From: Affinundibacterium flavidum
GTDB taxonomy: Bacteria; Pseudomonadota; Gammaproteobacteria; Burkholderiales; Burkholderiaceae_D
Assembly (NCBI RefSeq): GCF_014284175.1
Contig: NZ_JACOGA010000006.1
Span: forward strand, 1 to 64,000
Length of the DNA stretch: 64,000 bases
Direction of reading: 5' to 3'
Under the pieces are notes generated by a model. That model saw nothing but the letters and a program-made list of their open reading frames with translations. It had not been told where the DNA came from and made no database searches. Positions 1 through 8,634 of the stretch are shown piece by piece. How positions within the stretch are numbered: position 1 is the stretch's first letter; every line of letters begins with the position of its first letter. Made by a program: the position numbers and the translations under genes.

Positions 1-2
1 AA

Positions 3-92
3 TACATTCGCTACTATAATCAAGACCGAATCAAACTTAAACTAAAAGGGCTGAGTCCTGTGCAATACAGAAATCAGCCCTTGAATGCCTAA
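3..92 (+). pseudogene. IS3-family transposase OrfB, C-terminal end only (runs off window)
   Basis: Frame 3 opens at the window edge and translates to 29 residues ending YRNQPLNA before a TAA. The pattern YxxxRIKxKLKGLSPVQYR is the usual C-terminus of IS150/IS3-group OrfB integrases (DDE transposases). Only the tail is inside the window, so whether the element is intact upstream cannot be judged. It is followed at once by a terminal-repeat-like sequence that marks the end of the element. Confidence 0.82.
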
Positions 93-100
93 CTAACAAA

Positions 101-126
101 CTGTCCAACTTTTTGGGGTCAGTTCA
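101..126 (+). mobile_element. Right terminal inverted repeat of the IS3-family element
   Basis: A 26-bp stretch beginning CTGTCCAACTTTTTGGGGTC and ending in CA, nine bases after the transposase stop. Inward from the outer end it reads TGAACTGACCCC..., which fits the TG...CA ends of IS3-family elements. The left end and the target duplication lie outside the window. Confidence 0.7.
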
Positions 127-162
127 TCAATTCAGTTCGCTTTTTTTGTAAGGGTTGTACAA

Positions 163-192
163 GGACAGCTGCGATTGATAAGGCAGCTGTTC
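163..192 (-). terminator. Hairpin downstream of the peptide transporter
   Basis: Ten-base arms (GGACAGCTGC at 163-172, GCAGCTGTTC at 183-192, one mismatch) around a ten-base loop lie 27 bases past the stop of the leftward transporter gene. There is only a weak U-rich stretch afterwards, so a terminator role is tentative. Confidence 0.35.
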
Positions 193-218
193 TGATAACA
201 GGACTTTTGCTGCCCTAA

Positions 219-1727
219 TTACTTCACGCCATGCATCAATTTTTGCATCAATGGTGCGATCAGGAACAATACGATACCCGCGCCTAACAAAGAGTAGAAA
301 CCGAAAGTGTAACCACTCAAAGCTGAGGCAACTGACATCCCGCTATCACCACTAACATGGCTAGCGAAAATACCGGAAAGATTATTGCCGATACCGGTAG
401 ACAAGAACCAGCCACCCATACCAAAACCTACCAAACGGGTTGGTGCCAATTTAGTCACCATCGACAAGCCGATAGGGGACAAGCACAATTCACCGATAGA
501 CTGAATGACGTAAACCATAAACAAAGTCCAGAACGGGATCTTGCTCTTATCATCGACCAAGAACGTCAAAGCGTACATCAACAAACCAAATGCCAATCCA
601 TTGCCGATCAAACCCAAACCAAATTTGCGTGGGATAGATGGGTTCATATTACGACGGCCAAGCATTACCCACACCGCGGCAACCACAGGTGCAAAAGCAA
701 TAATCGCTAAAGAGTTTACACTTTGGAACCAAGCATTTGGAAATTCAAAACCACCCATTTGACGATCAACAATTTTATCTGCGAGGAAAGTAAATGAGCT
801 ACCTGCCTGCTCAAAGAAACACCAGAATAAAATATTAAAAGTAAAGATCATCAGCATCGCGATGACTTTGTCGCGTGCGACTTTACCGTTCTTAAAGCCT
901 TCTACCAACAACAAGACCGACAGAGCGAGGAACATACCGCCCAAAATCCATTGGATCGTATCTGCACCTAAACGCAATAAGAAATACACCAAAGGAATCG
1001 TCGCCAAAGCACCGATTGCCACGTAGACCACGCGTGTCGGCGATTGTGCTTCAGGTGCTGGTGCGCCGATACCTTGCAAAGTCTTACGGCCAATCGCAAA
1101 CCAGATCAAGCTAATAATCATACCGATACCAGCCGCAATAAAGACGACTTTGTAAGCTGGCGTATCGCTAGTATTGAAAACTTTTTGCGCTAATAACTGC
1201 GTGAAGATCGGTGCTAAGAAGCCGCCGATATTAATGCCCATGTAGAAAATGGTAAAACCAGAATCACGGCGTGGGTCAGCCGCGGTATACAACTTACCGA
1301 CCATCGTAGAAATGTTGGGTTTGAACATCCCGTTACCAACAATAATCGTCGCTAAACCTAAGTTAAAGACATCTAAACTAGGAATGGAAATCATAAACAG
1401 CCCGGCCGACATGAATACCGCGCCTAGCAAGATTGAGCGTTGATAGCCAATCACACGATCTGCAACATAACCACCGAATAAAGCGCCGGCATACACTAAG
1501 GCCAGGTAAGAACCATAAGTTGCACTGGCTGCTGCCTGCCCGGTTGCTGCGCCATTATAGAATTGCTCGACGACATATAAAACCAAAGCCCAGCGAATAC
1601 CGTAAAACGCAAAGCGCTCCCAGAATTCGGACATAAATAGCATCCAGAGTGGAGCAGGATGCCCCATGATTTGCTTAAATTCTGGAATAGGGGTCTCTTG
1701 ACCCGGTGTGATTGCAGCACCACTCAT
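219..1727 (-). CDS. Proton-dependent oligopeptide transporter (POT/PTR family MFS)
   Basis: A 502-residue inner-membrane protein predicted to import di- and tripeptides with protons. The family signature ExxER is present as E34-F-W-E37-R38, followed by FAFYGIR. Hydrophobic segments run throughout, consistent with 12-14 helices, and the length is normal for DtpA-like carriers. PNISTMVGKLY and the late motif GELCLSPIGLSMVTKLAP are also typical of the POT family. The gene stands alone: no partner overlaps it, and the next gene upstream (cysC) is 362 bases away. Family assignment is firm; the exact peptide specificity cannot be read from sequence. Confidence 0.93.
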   Translation of the reverse strand: MSGAAITPGQETPIPEFKQIMGHPAPLWMLFMSEFWERFAFYGIRWALVLYVVEQFYNGAATGQAAASATYGSYLALVYAGALFGGYVADRVIGYQRSILLGAVFMSAGLFMISIPSLDVFNLGLATIIVGNGMFKPNISTMVGKLYTAADPRRDSGFTIFYMGINIGGFLAPIFTQLLAQKVFNTSDTPAYKVVFIAAGIGMIISLIWFAIGRKTLQGIGAPAPEAQSPTRVVYVAIGALATIPLVYFLLRLGADTIQWILGGMFLALSVLLLVEGFKNGKVARDKVIAMLMIFTFNILFWCFFEQAGSSFTFLADKIVDRQMGGFEFPNAWFQSVNSLAIIAFAPVVAAVWVMLGRRNMNPSIPRKFGLGLIGNGLAFGLLMYALTFLVDDKSKIPFWTLFMVYVIQSIGELCLSPIGLSMVTKLAPTRLVGFGMGGWFLSTGIGNNLSGIFASHVSGDSGMSVASALSGYTFGFYSLLGAGIVLFLIAPLMQKLMHGVK

Positions 1728-2089
1728 GCAATTTTCTCCTGTTTATATTATGTACAACGTATTTTAGATTTATTAAAATTTATTTAAGGTCTTTGGAAGC
1801 ACTTGAGAAGCACCTCCAAAACACCCAAGAACACTAAAAAACACTTATTGACCCGTTGTATTTCCCGATTTTCGCCCCTAGTCTTTTCCCATTGCTGGAC
1901 GAGAGAATCTATATCAATGATTTACAAAAAATACAGGGATTTTCAACGACGGTGCATTCTAAACTAGAAATGCCCGCGATGAGACCAATTTGTCGCTGGC
2001 AGAGGAGGAAGATTTGTTGCGCATTGCGGCAAAAATTAAGCGGTATCTAGTCAAGATCATAGTAACTTCAACACCAGATCAAAGCCACA
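1728..2089. other. Intergenic region between the POT transporter and cysC
   Basis: This holds the transporter promoter region on the minus strand. A short AC-rich patch near 1800-1850 repeats variants of AACACC/AACACT, but no convincing hairpin, operator or coding region was seen. A 64-codon open frame at 1856-2050 has no ribosome binding site and no recognisable sequence. Confidence 0.5.
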
Positions 2090-2653
2090 TCAAGGCAGGG
2101 AAGTCATTAATTGCGCCAACGCTTGCTCCAGTGTCAGCACGCTGGTATCGATGCTGAAGTCGGGATTGATGGGTGCCTGATAGGGTGCGCGCACACCAGT
2201 TAATTGCAAACCCGGTTGCTGCCGCGCCTGCTGATACAGGCCTTTAACATCGCGCTGTTGGCAAATTTCCAGAGGGGTCGATAGATAAACTTCACGCATA
2301 CGCGCTGCACCAATAATCTCGCGCGCTTTGTTACGACCATGCAAAGTCGGCGAAATGAGTGCAACGATACAACAGATCCCACTTTGATTAAGAATCTTTG
2401 CAATTTCAGCAACGCGTCGCATCTGTTCTTCCCGGTCTTCGGGGGAAAAACCCAAATCTTGTGAAAGACCGCTACGCAGTTCATCTCCATCCAAAATGCA
2501 AACGGGGTGATTTAACTGCCGCAATTGCTGTGCCCAGGCTTGGGCTAAGGTACTCTTACCAGCACCGGACAGACCAGTCATCCACCAGGTAAGTGCAGCA
2601 CTGCCAGTATGTGTAGAAAGAACGGACATATTTTTAATCATCATGACAATCAT
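2090..2653 (-). CDS. cysC: Adenylylsulfate (APS) kinase
   Basis: A 187-residue cytoplasmic kinase that phosphorylates APS to PAPS in sulfate assimilation. The P-loop GLSGAGKST lies at residues 27-35. It is followed by LDGDELRSGLSQDLGFSPEDREEQ and the family segment ALISP, and then by VKGLYQQAR and TGVRAPYQAP, all diagnostic of CysC. The start is uncertain: ATG codons at residues 1, 4, 5 and 9 are possible and none has a clear Shine-Dalgarno; MSVLSTHTG at residue 9 would match usual family length. No cysD, cysN or sulfotransferase gene is adjacent, so it sits apart from a sulfate operon. Confidence 0.92.
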   Translation of the reverse strand: MIVMMIKNMSVLSTHTGSAALTWWMTGLSGAGKSTLAQAWAQQLRQLNHPVCILDGDELRSGLSQDLGFSPEDREEQMRRVAEIAKILNQSGICCIVALISPTLHGRNKAREIIGAARMREVYLSTPLEICQQRDVKGLYQQARQQPGLQLTGVRAPYQAPINPDFSIDTSVLTLEQALAQLMTSLP

Positions 2654-2698
2654 TTAGGGCTTGCGCAAAATTGCGCGGACTTGAGCTTCATTGCATAA

Positions 2699-2749
2699 GG
2701 TGCGCCGTGCGCACCACACACATAGCGGCTTCGGTGCGCACGGCGCACC
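2699..2749. repeat. Perfect 17-bp palindromic repeat element
   Basis: Arms GGTGCGCCGTGCGCACC (2699-2715) and its exact reverse complement (2733-2749) enclose a 17-base loop. The arms are GC-rich and themselves partly self-complementary. It lies between cysC and the neighbouring acetyltransferase gene, both leftward. It resembles dispersed REP-type palindromes rather than a simple terminator, since no T-run follows. Confidence 0.6.
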
Positions 2750-2867
2750 CTACCGTACTCCATTTATTTTTGACGCCAATTGGACGTCCTCTTTATCACC
2801 TGCTACTGAGCTACCAAAGTCTCATCTAATACATAAACGCCACAAGAATACTCAGCCAACATCTAAC

Positions 2868-3425
2868 TCAAGTTGCATCAGCCTTAGGTGCTATCAAAGC
2901 GTAATAGTTTAAATCCAGAAATGCATCCTCGCGACGTGCCACTTCACGTCGGCGTCCTTCCCACTCAAACCCCAGTTTTTGTACTAGTTTGGCACTGGCG
3001 ATATTCGCTGGTTCTATCTCCGCTTCCAATCTATGCAATTGCAGTTCATCAAAAGCAAACCGCAGCACGCTGAGCAAACATTCATGCATGATGCCCAAGC
3101 CCCAATGTTCGGGGAGCAGCCAATAACCGATGTCCGCATTACTGTTATAAGTGTCGATCTCGTATATTCCGCAAGTACCAAGTATCTGCGTTGGTGCTTG
3201 CGGCGAGCAAATCGCCCACCAGCACCCCGTTTGGTTTTGCTCCATTTGTCGATACCAGTCAATTTGCTCTTGCGTCCCTTCTTCGCTGTCATAGGCGATC
3301 CCATAATGGGCGATCACGCGAGGATCGGACAATGCTGCATAAACTTGGGCACGGTCTTCTTGTCGAATTTGTCGTAACAAGAATCGCTGGGTGTGGCGCT
3401 GCGGAAATGGGGTTTCGCTACTCAT
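2868..3425 (-). CDS. GNAT-family N-acetyltransferase (RimJ/RimL type)
   Basis: 185 residues with the layout of ribosomal-protein alanine acetyltransferases: an N-terminal TQRFLLRQIRQEDRAQVYAA strand-helix, then DIGYWLLPEHWGLGIMHECL, which is the acetyl-CoA binding loop region (motif A, with WGLGI in place of the usual WGxGI/YATEA pattern). Near the end come RLEAEIEPANIASAKLVQKLGFEWEG and a closing YALI. It would transfer an acetyl group from acetyl-CoA to a protein N-terminus or small amine. The substrate cannot be named. Confidence 0.85.
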   Translation of the reverse strand: MSSETPFPQRHTQRFLLRQIRQEDRAQVYAALSDPRVIAHYGIAYDSEEGTQEQIDWYRQMEQNQTGCWWAICSPQAPTQILGTCGIYEIDTYNSNADIGYWLLPEHWGLGIMHECLLSVLRFAFDELQLHRLEAEIEPANIASAKLVQKLGFEWEGRRREVARREDAFLDLNYYALIAPKADAT

Positions 3426-3476
3426 TACTGATTACTCACTTAAGTAAAAATTTCTTTAGGCAAAGTTGGCGTTCAT

Positions 3477-3745
3477 TAGGGTCTGTTAACATTCAAATTG
3501 GGAGATGCGTTCAAGCCAAAAGGTGGGATGGCAAGGCGTAGTTCGCCGCCGAGGCTGGTGCCTCGGCAAGAGCTACAACGCTGTCCATCGCGCGTTTCGG
3601 CTTGAACCCTTCGGGACTGGGTAAAACGGGCACATGGCGTTGTTGCAAGTCGCTTACAGTGCTCGCACTGCGGCGCGCCTTGACGCCTAGCCCTGTGCCC
3701 GTTTTTCCGCATTCGCACTCCCAATTTGAATGTTAACAGACCCTA
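3477..3745. mobile_element. MITE-like element with 28-bp perfect terminal inverted repeats
   Basis: The sequence at 3477-3504 (starting TAGGGTCTGTTAACATTC) is repeated exactly in reverse complement at 3718-3745. The 213-base interior is GC-rich compared with its flanks and contains further short inverted segments (GCCGAGGC...GCCTCGGC near 3548-3566). No convincing coding frame is inside; an 82-codon minus frame covers it but reads through the terminal repeat and looks accidental. Size, perfect ends and lack of a transposase fit a non-autonomous miniature element. The outer TA may be part of a TA target duplication. Confidence 0.65.
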
Positions 3746-3856
3746 GTCTAGCCGATTCAAGACCAGACTTATGCTAAGTGACTGCTATTTGTCATCTGCC
3801 TGTCAATTATTAGCACTAAGCTGGAGAGACTGAGTTAATTAGCTGAAGGAAGTCGA

Positions 3857-4543
3857 ATGTACCCGAATCAAGAAAAACTGATCATTTTCGACGCTGATGG
3901 CACCATTATTGATGCTTTTGGGGCGATAGAAAATACCTTTGCACATCATGGAATGGCGATTGGTGAGCTTGAGAATTTTCAAAAACGTCACAAATTTTTC
4001 AAATATTTAGGCGGGATCAAGGAGTTTCCTGTCAATATTAAGAAACAATTAGGAAAAAAGAGCCGGCAACAAGTACTCACAACTTTGACTGAGGTGTATC
4101 GCGAAGAAGCCCGACTTTACGAAGGTTTAGCTGATTTAATTAAGCAATTGATGGCACAAGAGCATATTCGGGTAGGCTTGGTGACACGCAACGTGAGTCG
4201 CGAACCGCAAATCACGATGGAAAAACTATTTGCCCGACATGACATTGATCTGGCGGAATTTGATTACTTCGCCCATGTGCCTATCCGTGCCAGCAAAGCA
4301 GATTTTTTTAAATCAGCGCGCAAACAATTTGAAATCAACCCAGCACGCGCCTATGCTTGTGGGGATGAGCATAAAGATTACGAAGCGACACTGAGTGCGG
4401 GCATGATTCCCATCGTGGTGTCGTATGGTTTTGAAAATTTTCAGCGGCTAAGCAAAAAATTTGCAATCCCCGAAGACATCATTGCACGCTCACCACAAGA
4501 ACTGTGTGGGCGCGTACGACATGCATTGGATTTGCCTGGCTGA
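3857..4543 (+). CDS. HAD-superfamily hydrolase (phosphatase-like)
   Basis: 228 residues carrying all four HAD motifs: motif I FDADGTIIDAF with the nucleophilic Asp near residue 12, motif II LVTRNVSREP, the motif III lysine in IRASKADFFKSARK, and motif IV ACGDEHKDYEA. The helical cap between motifs I and II places it with phosphoglycolate-phosphatase-like enzymes. A phosphate monoester is the expected substrate, but which one is not evident. A purine-rich sequence (GAAGGAAGTCG) precedes the ATG at workable spacing. The gene is monocistronic in appearance. Confidence 0.86.
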   Translation: MYPNQEKLIIFDADGTIIDAFGAIENTFAHHGMAIGELENFQKRHKFFKYLGGIKEFPVNIKKQLGKKSRQQVLTTLTEVYREEARLYEGLADLIKQLMAQEHIRVGLVTRNVSREPQITMEKLFARHDIDLAEFDYFAHVPIRASKADFFKSARKQFEINPARAYACGDEHKDYEATLSAGMIPIVVSYGFENFQRLSKKFAIPEDIIARSPQELCGRVRHALDLPG

Positions 4544-4745
4544 AAAGAGAACTTGGAACATGTGCTGAATAGAAATCAAGAATTTTTCGATATCTGAGCT
4601 CTTTTTTCGTCGATCCCGCATAAATATTTAAGTGATCTTTTTTTTGGTCCCACCACAGGTTGTGGTTAGCTGATATTGATCGACCCCAGTGGAAAATTCA
4701 GGATAGACGTTAACGAAATTTTTACATATTCAGAAAGGTTTCAAG

Positions 4746-6326
4746 ATGAGCAAAGTCTTTCAATTGCGTCACAATGCCTTAATCTGCAGTCTGATTGCCG
4801 CCTCTTTAGTCGCCTGCGGTGGCGAACCAACCCAGCAAACACCGCCACCCAAAGCAATCGGCTTAGGCGTCTTTAGCGGCTCGCCAGCTGCTCCCGCCGA
4901 GACAGTCAGCTTCGCTGGTGTCAGAAATAATTACAGCATCACGCGCACTGCAACTGGCTTTGTCGTGAAGGACAACGTGGGCTCAGGTGGCAGCGTGAAT
5001 GTTACCGCGACTGCGCTCTTGAAATTTAGCGATATGACGGTCAATCTGGGTATAGGTGAAAAAGCAAAAACGATCGCCGCCGCCAATCTGAAGACCTTGA
5101 TAGAACTCTATATCGCCTTCTTTAATCGGGTACCCGATGCTGATGGTATGGCTTACTGGATAGATCAAATTAAGAACGGCATGACAGTCGATACTTTATC
5201 CAATAGCTTTTACGCAGCAGCGATTGAGTATTCAAATGTGACCGGTTATTCCAGCAGTATGTCGAATGCGGATTTTGTGCGGATTATCTACAAAAACGTC
5301 TTAGGCCGAACTGGTACGACAGTGCCGCCAGACTCAGATATAAATTATTGGGCAGGGCAACTTGCCTCCGGCACTTCAACCAAAGGTAATCTGGTTGCGA
5401 CCATGCTCAATTCTGCCCATACTTTTGCTGGTGATGCGACGTGGGGCTGGGTACCGCAATTACTCGATAATAAAGTCAGTGTTGGGACTTTTTTTGCGAT
5501 TGAGCAAGGATTGAATTACAACACGCCACAAGATTCCATAGAAAAAACCGTCGCCATTGTCTCAAAAATTACGGCAACTAATATCGCGACAGCCAAAGCA
5601 GCGATTAATCTACTCGATCTGACTTTCAATTCAGGTGCCAGTTATACGCCAAATGGTGCGGGCAGTGGTACAGGTTCATCCAAAGATTGCTACAACAAGA
5701 ATTTGATCAAACTTGGCGTCACCTACAATACAGAAATGTCGTCTAGCCTCACAACTTTAAAACATACCACAAACTATGCAGTAACTTACAAACCGAACGG
5801 TAGTACCAGCTTCAACGGTATCAATGCACAAGAGCTGTTGACTGACACTGTCATTCTGACTGGCTTAGGCGTAGGGACGACCACGCAGATCAAATCATAT
5901 CTCAATGTCTACGATGACGAGTCCTTGGTCTATGGCACTAGAGTCGCCATAGACCAAGGTTATGGCAACTACACTGTAGTCGCTACGATGACACCTCCAA
6001 AACGCACCCCATTCACTATGTCCGCGAATGAAAGCTATACGCAAACCTACACCGTCACAGAAAATGCCGTAGGTAGTCCATTCCCACAGACCTTGCCAGA
6101 TCAAATTGTTACTGACAAGCTGACCTTTCTGGGCATAGAGTCGGTGACTGTTCCTGCTGGCACCTTCTCGGCCTGTAAGTTTAAAACTGAAGTCAACACC
6201 AATGGCACGACGGTCAGCAGCTACACTTGGCAAATCGCAGATGCAAACTATCGTGGACTAACTGCCAAAATTGAAGCACAAGATGTGATCACGGTAGCGA
6301 CTAAGTTAGGGATACAAGGGCAATAA
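4746..6326 (+). CDS. DUF4214-containing lipoprotein
   Basis: A 526-residue exported protein. The N-terminus has a lipoprotein signal ending LVACGGE (cysteine near residue 24), so it is probably anchored to a membrane in the periplasm. Residues of roughly 110-240 contain two DUF4214-like units: LIELYIAFFNRVPDADGMAYWIDQI and, further on, FVRIIYKNVLGRTG...DINYWAGQL. This repeat is usually found in surface and secreted proteins. The remaining ~250 residues are beta-rich and unfamiliar. AGAAAGG lies just upstream of the ATG. Function is unknown. Confidence 0.8.
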   Translation: MSKVFQLRHNALICSLIAASLVACGGEPTQQTPPPKAIGLGVFSGSPAAPAETVSFAGVRNNYSITRTATGFVVKDNVGSGGSVNVTATALLKFSDMTVNLGIGEKAKTIAAANLKTLIELYIAFFNRVPDADGMAYWIDQIKNGMTVDTLSNSFYAAAIEYSNVTGYSSSMSNADFVRIIYKNVLGRTGTTVPPDSDINYWAGQLASGTSTKGNLVATMLNSAHTFAGDATWGWVPQLLDNKVSVGTFFAIEQGLNYNTPQDSIEKTVAIVSKITATNIATAKAAINLLDLTFNSGASYTPNGAGSGTGSSKDCYNKNLIKLGVTYNTEMSSSLTTLKHTTNYAVTYKPNGSTSFNGINAQELLTDTVILTGLGVGTTTQIKSYLNVYDDESLVYGTRVAIDQGYGNYTVVATMTPPKRTPFTMSANESYTQTYTVTENAVGSPFPQTLPDQIVTDKLTFLGIESVTVPAGTFSACKFKTEVNTNGTTVSSYTWQIADANYRGLTAKIEAQDVITVATKLGIQGQ

Positions 6327-6639
6327 ATCGCCAAACAAAGAAAGGCAGAGCAAACCGTCATTCCTTTCAAGTCAGCTTCCAATCTCCTTTCTCTCGCCGG
6401 CGGGGGATGAGGGGGGTGCAGACGTGACCTACAATCATTAGAAATTTAAAACTGCCGTCTCTTCTTTACGTCTACCTTAAAACTGCGATACGGTTTCTGA
6501 ACTGCCCTCACCCTAACCCTCTCCCGCTTGCGGGAGAGGGAATATCACATTACCTAAATGGTGCGCGACGGCGATAATCATCGTTTGTGATTTAACTGAA
6601 CAGCGTTTAAGCGCACACCGTCCTTTTTATCGACCAAAC
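6327..6639. other. Intergenic region with a REP-like hairpin (6517-6540)
   Basis: This separates two convergent genes. It contains an 11-bp perfect hairpin, CCCTCTCCCGC at 6517-6527 and its complement at 6530-6540 with a two-base loop, within the context CCCTCACCCTAACCCTCTCCC that is widespread between proteobacterial genes. A related CCGGCGGGGGATGAGGGGG patch lies near 6397. No T-run follows, so it looks like a dispersed repeat rather than a normal terminator. No gene was seen. Confidence 0.5.
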
Positions 6640-7743
6640 TCAAAACTTGGCGCTATCCACATCCTGAATAAACTGTACCAAGCCCGGGAAATAATGTTCA
6701 CTGTCATCATACATAGACATGTGACTACCATTCGGACAAGTCAAACTACGACCACGTTTCACCTTGCTTGCCATCGCGGCCATATACGCCGGATCCATCG
6801 TGTCATGCTGGCCGCCTATGGTGAGCGTGGGTACGGTAATCTTACTTAAGTCAGCACTGCGATCCCAGTTGATCAATTTGCCGCTGGCGCCCAATTCACT
6901 CGGCCCTTGCATCGATACATAAATCGCCGGATTCACATGTTTAAACGAACGATTCACCGGATCTGGCCAGCTCGCCTGCGGCATTCGCAATACATGTTTT
7001 TCGTAGTGATGTGGGATTAAGAGTTCCATGTAACGCGGATCCTCATATTTGCCCGCGGTTTCCAAAGCTTGCGCTTCTTTCAGTACTGCTTGATCCATCG
7101 CTGGCATTAAGACTTTTTTCGCGTAATCGTTATAGGCTGGAATGCTATCCACCATATTGGAAATGATTAAGCCTTTCAAATTTTGCTGGTATTTCAAAGC
7201 GTATTCCATCGCTAAAATACCACCCCAGGAATGTCCTAGCAAATAGAAATTCGATGCATCTAAACCCAAGGCCTTGCGCACTTGTTCGACTTCTTCCACA
7301 TAGCGCGGTAAGTCAATCAGACTAGGATCTTGCGGTTGATCACTGAAATGTGAACCGAGTTGATCGTAATAGTAATATTCCACTTCGGCTTTAGGCAAAT
7401 AGCTGTCGAACACTTCAAAATATTCGTGCGTCATGCCCGGACCGCCATGCAATAGTAAGAGCTTGATTTTAGGGTTATTCCCTACGCGCTTAGTCCAAAC
7501 TTTGAATTCACCTTTCGGCGTCGTGATCTTGATTATCTTCACGCCACCCGACAAGCGATCATCGCGTTGACTACTATCAAGATAGGTAGAAGTCGCGTTG
7601 CTACTTGCAGCGACTACGGTAGCTGAAGCAGCGCTATCAGGCCGTTGGCACGCTTGCAAAGCGAGAGAAGTCAGTGCAACGAAGCTCACACTTAACACCG
7701 CGCTCAAAGAAGAGCGCATTCTATTTCTGATTGTTGAAGACAT
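6640..7743 (-). CDS. Proline-iminopeptidase-like alpha/beta hydrolase, predicted lipoprotein
   Basis: 367 residues. A lipoprotein signal ends LALQAC with the lipidated Cys at residue 32, so the enzyme probably acts in the periplasm. The S33 features are complete: oxyanion HGGPG at 99-103, nucleophile elbow GHSWGG with Ser162, an Asp near 304 in GGQHD, and His331 in NGSH. This matches prolyl aminopeptidases, which release N-terminal proline from peptides. The start codon is one base after the stop of the TMEM175-like gene, with AGGAG inside that gene's end, so the two are translated from one mRNA. Related hydrolases act on other amides or esters. Confidence 0.86.
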   Translation of the reverse strand: MSSTIRNRMRSSLSAVLSVSFVALTSLALQACQRPDSAASATVVAASSNATSTYLDSSQRDDRLSGGVKIIKITTPKGEFKVWTKRVGNNPKIKLLLLHGGPGMTHEYFEVFDSYLPKAEVEYYYYDQLGSHFSDQPQDPSLIDLPRYVEEVEQVRKALGLDASNFYLLGHSWGGILAMEYALKYQQNLKGLIISNMVDSIPAYNDYAKKVLMPAMDQAVLKEAQALETAGKYEDPRYMELLIPHHYEKHVLRMPQASWPDPVNRSFKHVNPAIYVSMQGPSELGASGKLINWDRSADLSKITVPTLTIGGQHDTMDPAYMAAMASKVKRGRSLTCPNGSHMSMYDDSEHYFPGLVQFIQDVDSAKF

Positions 7744-7744
7744 C

Positions 7745-8326
7745 TTAATTCTCCTGTTTTAAAACGGACTCAATCCGACGATCTGGGACTAACCACATCA
7801 AGGCCACTGCCACATAAATCAGCTGGGATAGCAAAGGCAAGTAAAACGCCAGCAATACCGCAAACGCATATAACAACAACGACAGTTTTCCCTTGAGATC
7901 ACCACCCACCGCTTTCTTCAATAAGGAGCTGTCGCCCGCAGAACAAATCAGGCTGTATTGCAACATCCAATACGCCAGCGCGGCCATAAACAAAATTACG
8001 CCATACAAGGCGGTCGGCCCCGCCGAAAAATGATTCTCCCCCATCCAGCCGGTAGCAAACGGCACTAGCGACAGCCAGAACAACAAATGCAGATTCGCCC
8101 ACAGATTACCCGCACTGATTTTATGTGTGGCATGTAGCATGTGGTGATGGTTGTTCCAATAAATACCGATGTAGACAAAACTCAAAATGTAGCTGAGAAA
8201 TACTGGCAACAAAGGCAGCAAAGCCGCGACACTTTCGCCATGCGGCACTTTAAGCTCCAACACCATGATGGTGATGATGATAGCAATCACACCATCACTA
8301 AATGCTTCAAAACGACCTTTTCCCAT
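7745..8326 (-). CDS. TMEM175/DUF1211 family membrane protein (putative potassium channel)
   Basis: 193 residues, with about six hydrophobic helices. The N-terminal motif RFEAFSDGVIAIIITIMVLE matches the conserved RxxxFSDGVxAI signature of bacterial TMEM175 proteins, in which it lines the pore. Bacterial members characterised so far conduct potassium. A well-placed AGGAG precedes the ATG. It is the first gene of a two-gene leftward unit with the S33 peptidase; a functional link between them is not obvious. Confidence 0.85.
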   Translation of the reverse strand: MGKGRFEAFSDGVIAIIITIMVLELKVPHGESVAALLPLLPVFLSYILSFVYIGIYWNNHHHMLHATHKISAGNLWANLHLLFWLSLVPFATGWMGENHFSAGPTALYGVILFMAALAYWMLQYSLICSAGDSSLLKKAVGGDLKGKLSLLLYAFAVLLAFYLPLLSQLIYVAVALMWLVPDRRIESVLKQEN

Positions 8327-8634
8327 CTTATTCTCCTGTCACTTTGCATCTATCGATATAAAAAATAAAGCTAAACCAAGCCAAACTGATCTAAGTGCTG
8401 CGAATTACAATACTTATCCGGCCGTTACCAATACCGTCGTGTAGCCAAGCTCAAGCATTCATGTGTCATCTCTGCATAAGCAGTGATCTAGTGTCTTCAG
8501 GCTTTTACGCCACTGGATTCCCGCCTTCGCGGGAATGACGATACCGCGCATTTAGCTTAACTGAACGGTATTGCTATTTATTCGCCTTTCATTGGTCTTT
8601 TATACGTCTTTTATTCGTCTTTTTTGATTCCGCC
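8327..8634. other. Divergent promoter region with a REP-like hairpin (8517-8536)
   Basis: This lies between the leftward TMEM175-like gene and rightward chrA. It includes the hairpin ATTCCCGC-cttc-GCGGGAAT (8517-8536) in the context CTGGATTCCCGCCTTCGC, a sequence type seen scattered in many proteobacterial genomes. Three copies of GTCTTTT occur in 8592-8622 just before chrA. No gene was seen. Confidence 0.5.

Noticed and set aside
1856..2050. A 64-codon frame between the peptide transporter and cysC
   Set aside because: No start signal and no similarity to any family I know.
3476..3724. An 82-codon gene inside the MITE-like element
   Set aside because: The frame reads through the terminal repeat and its arginine-rich product is typical of GC-rich noncoding DNA.
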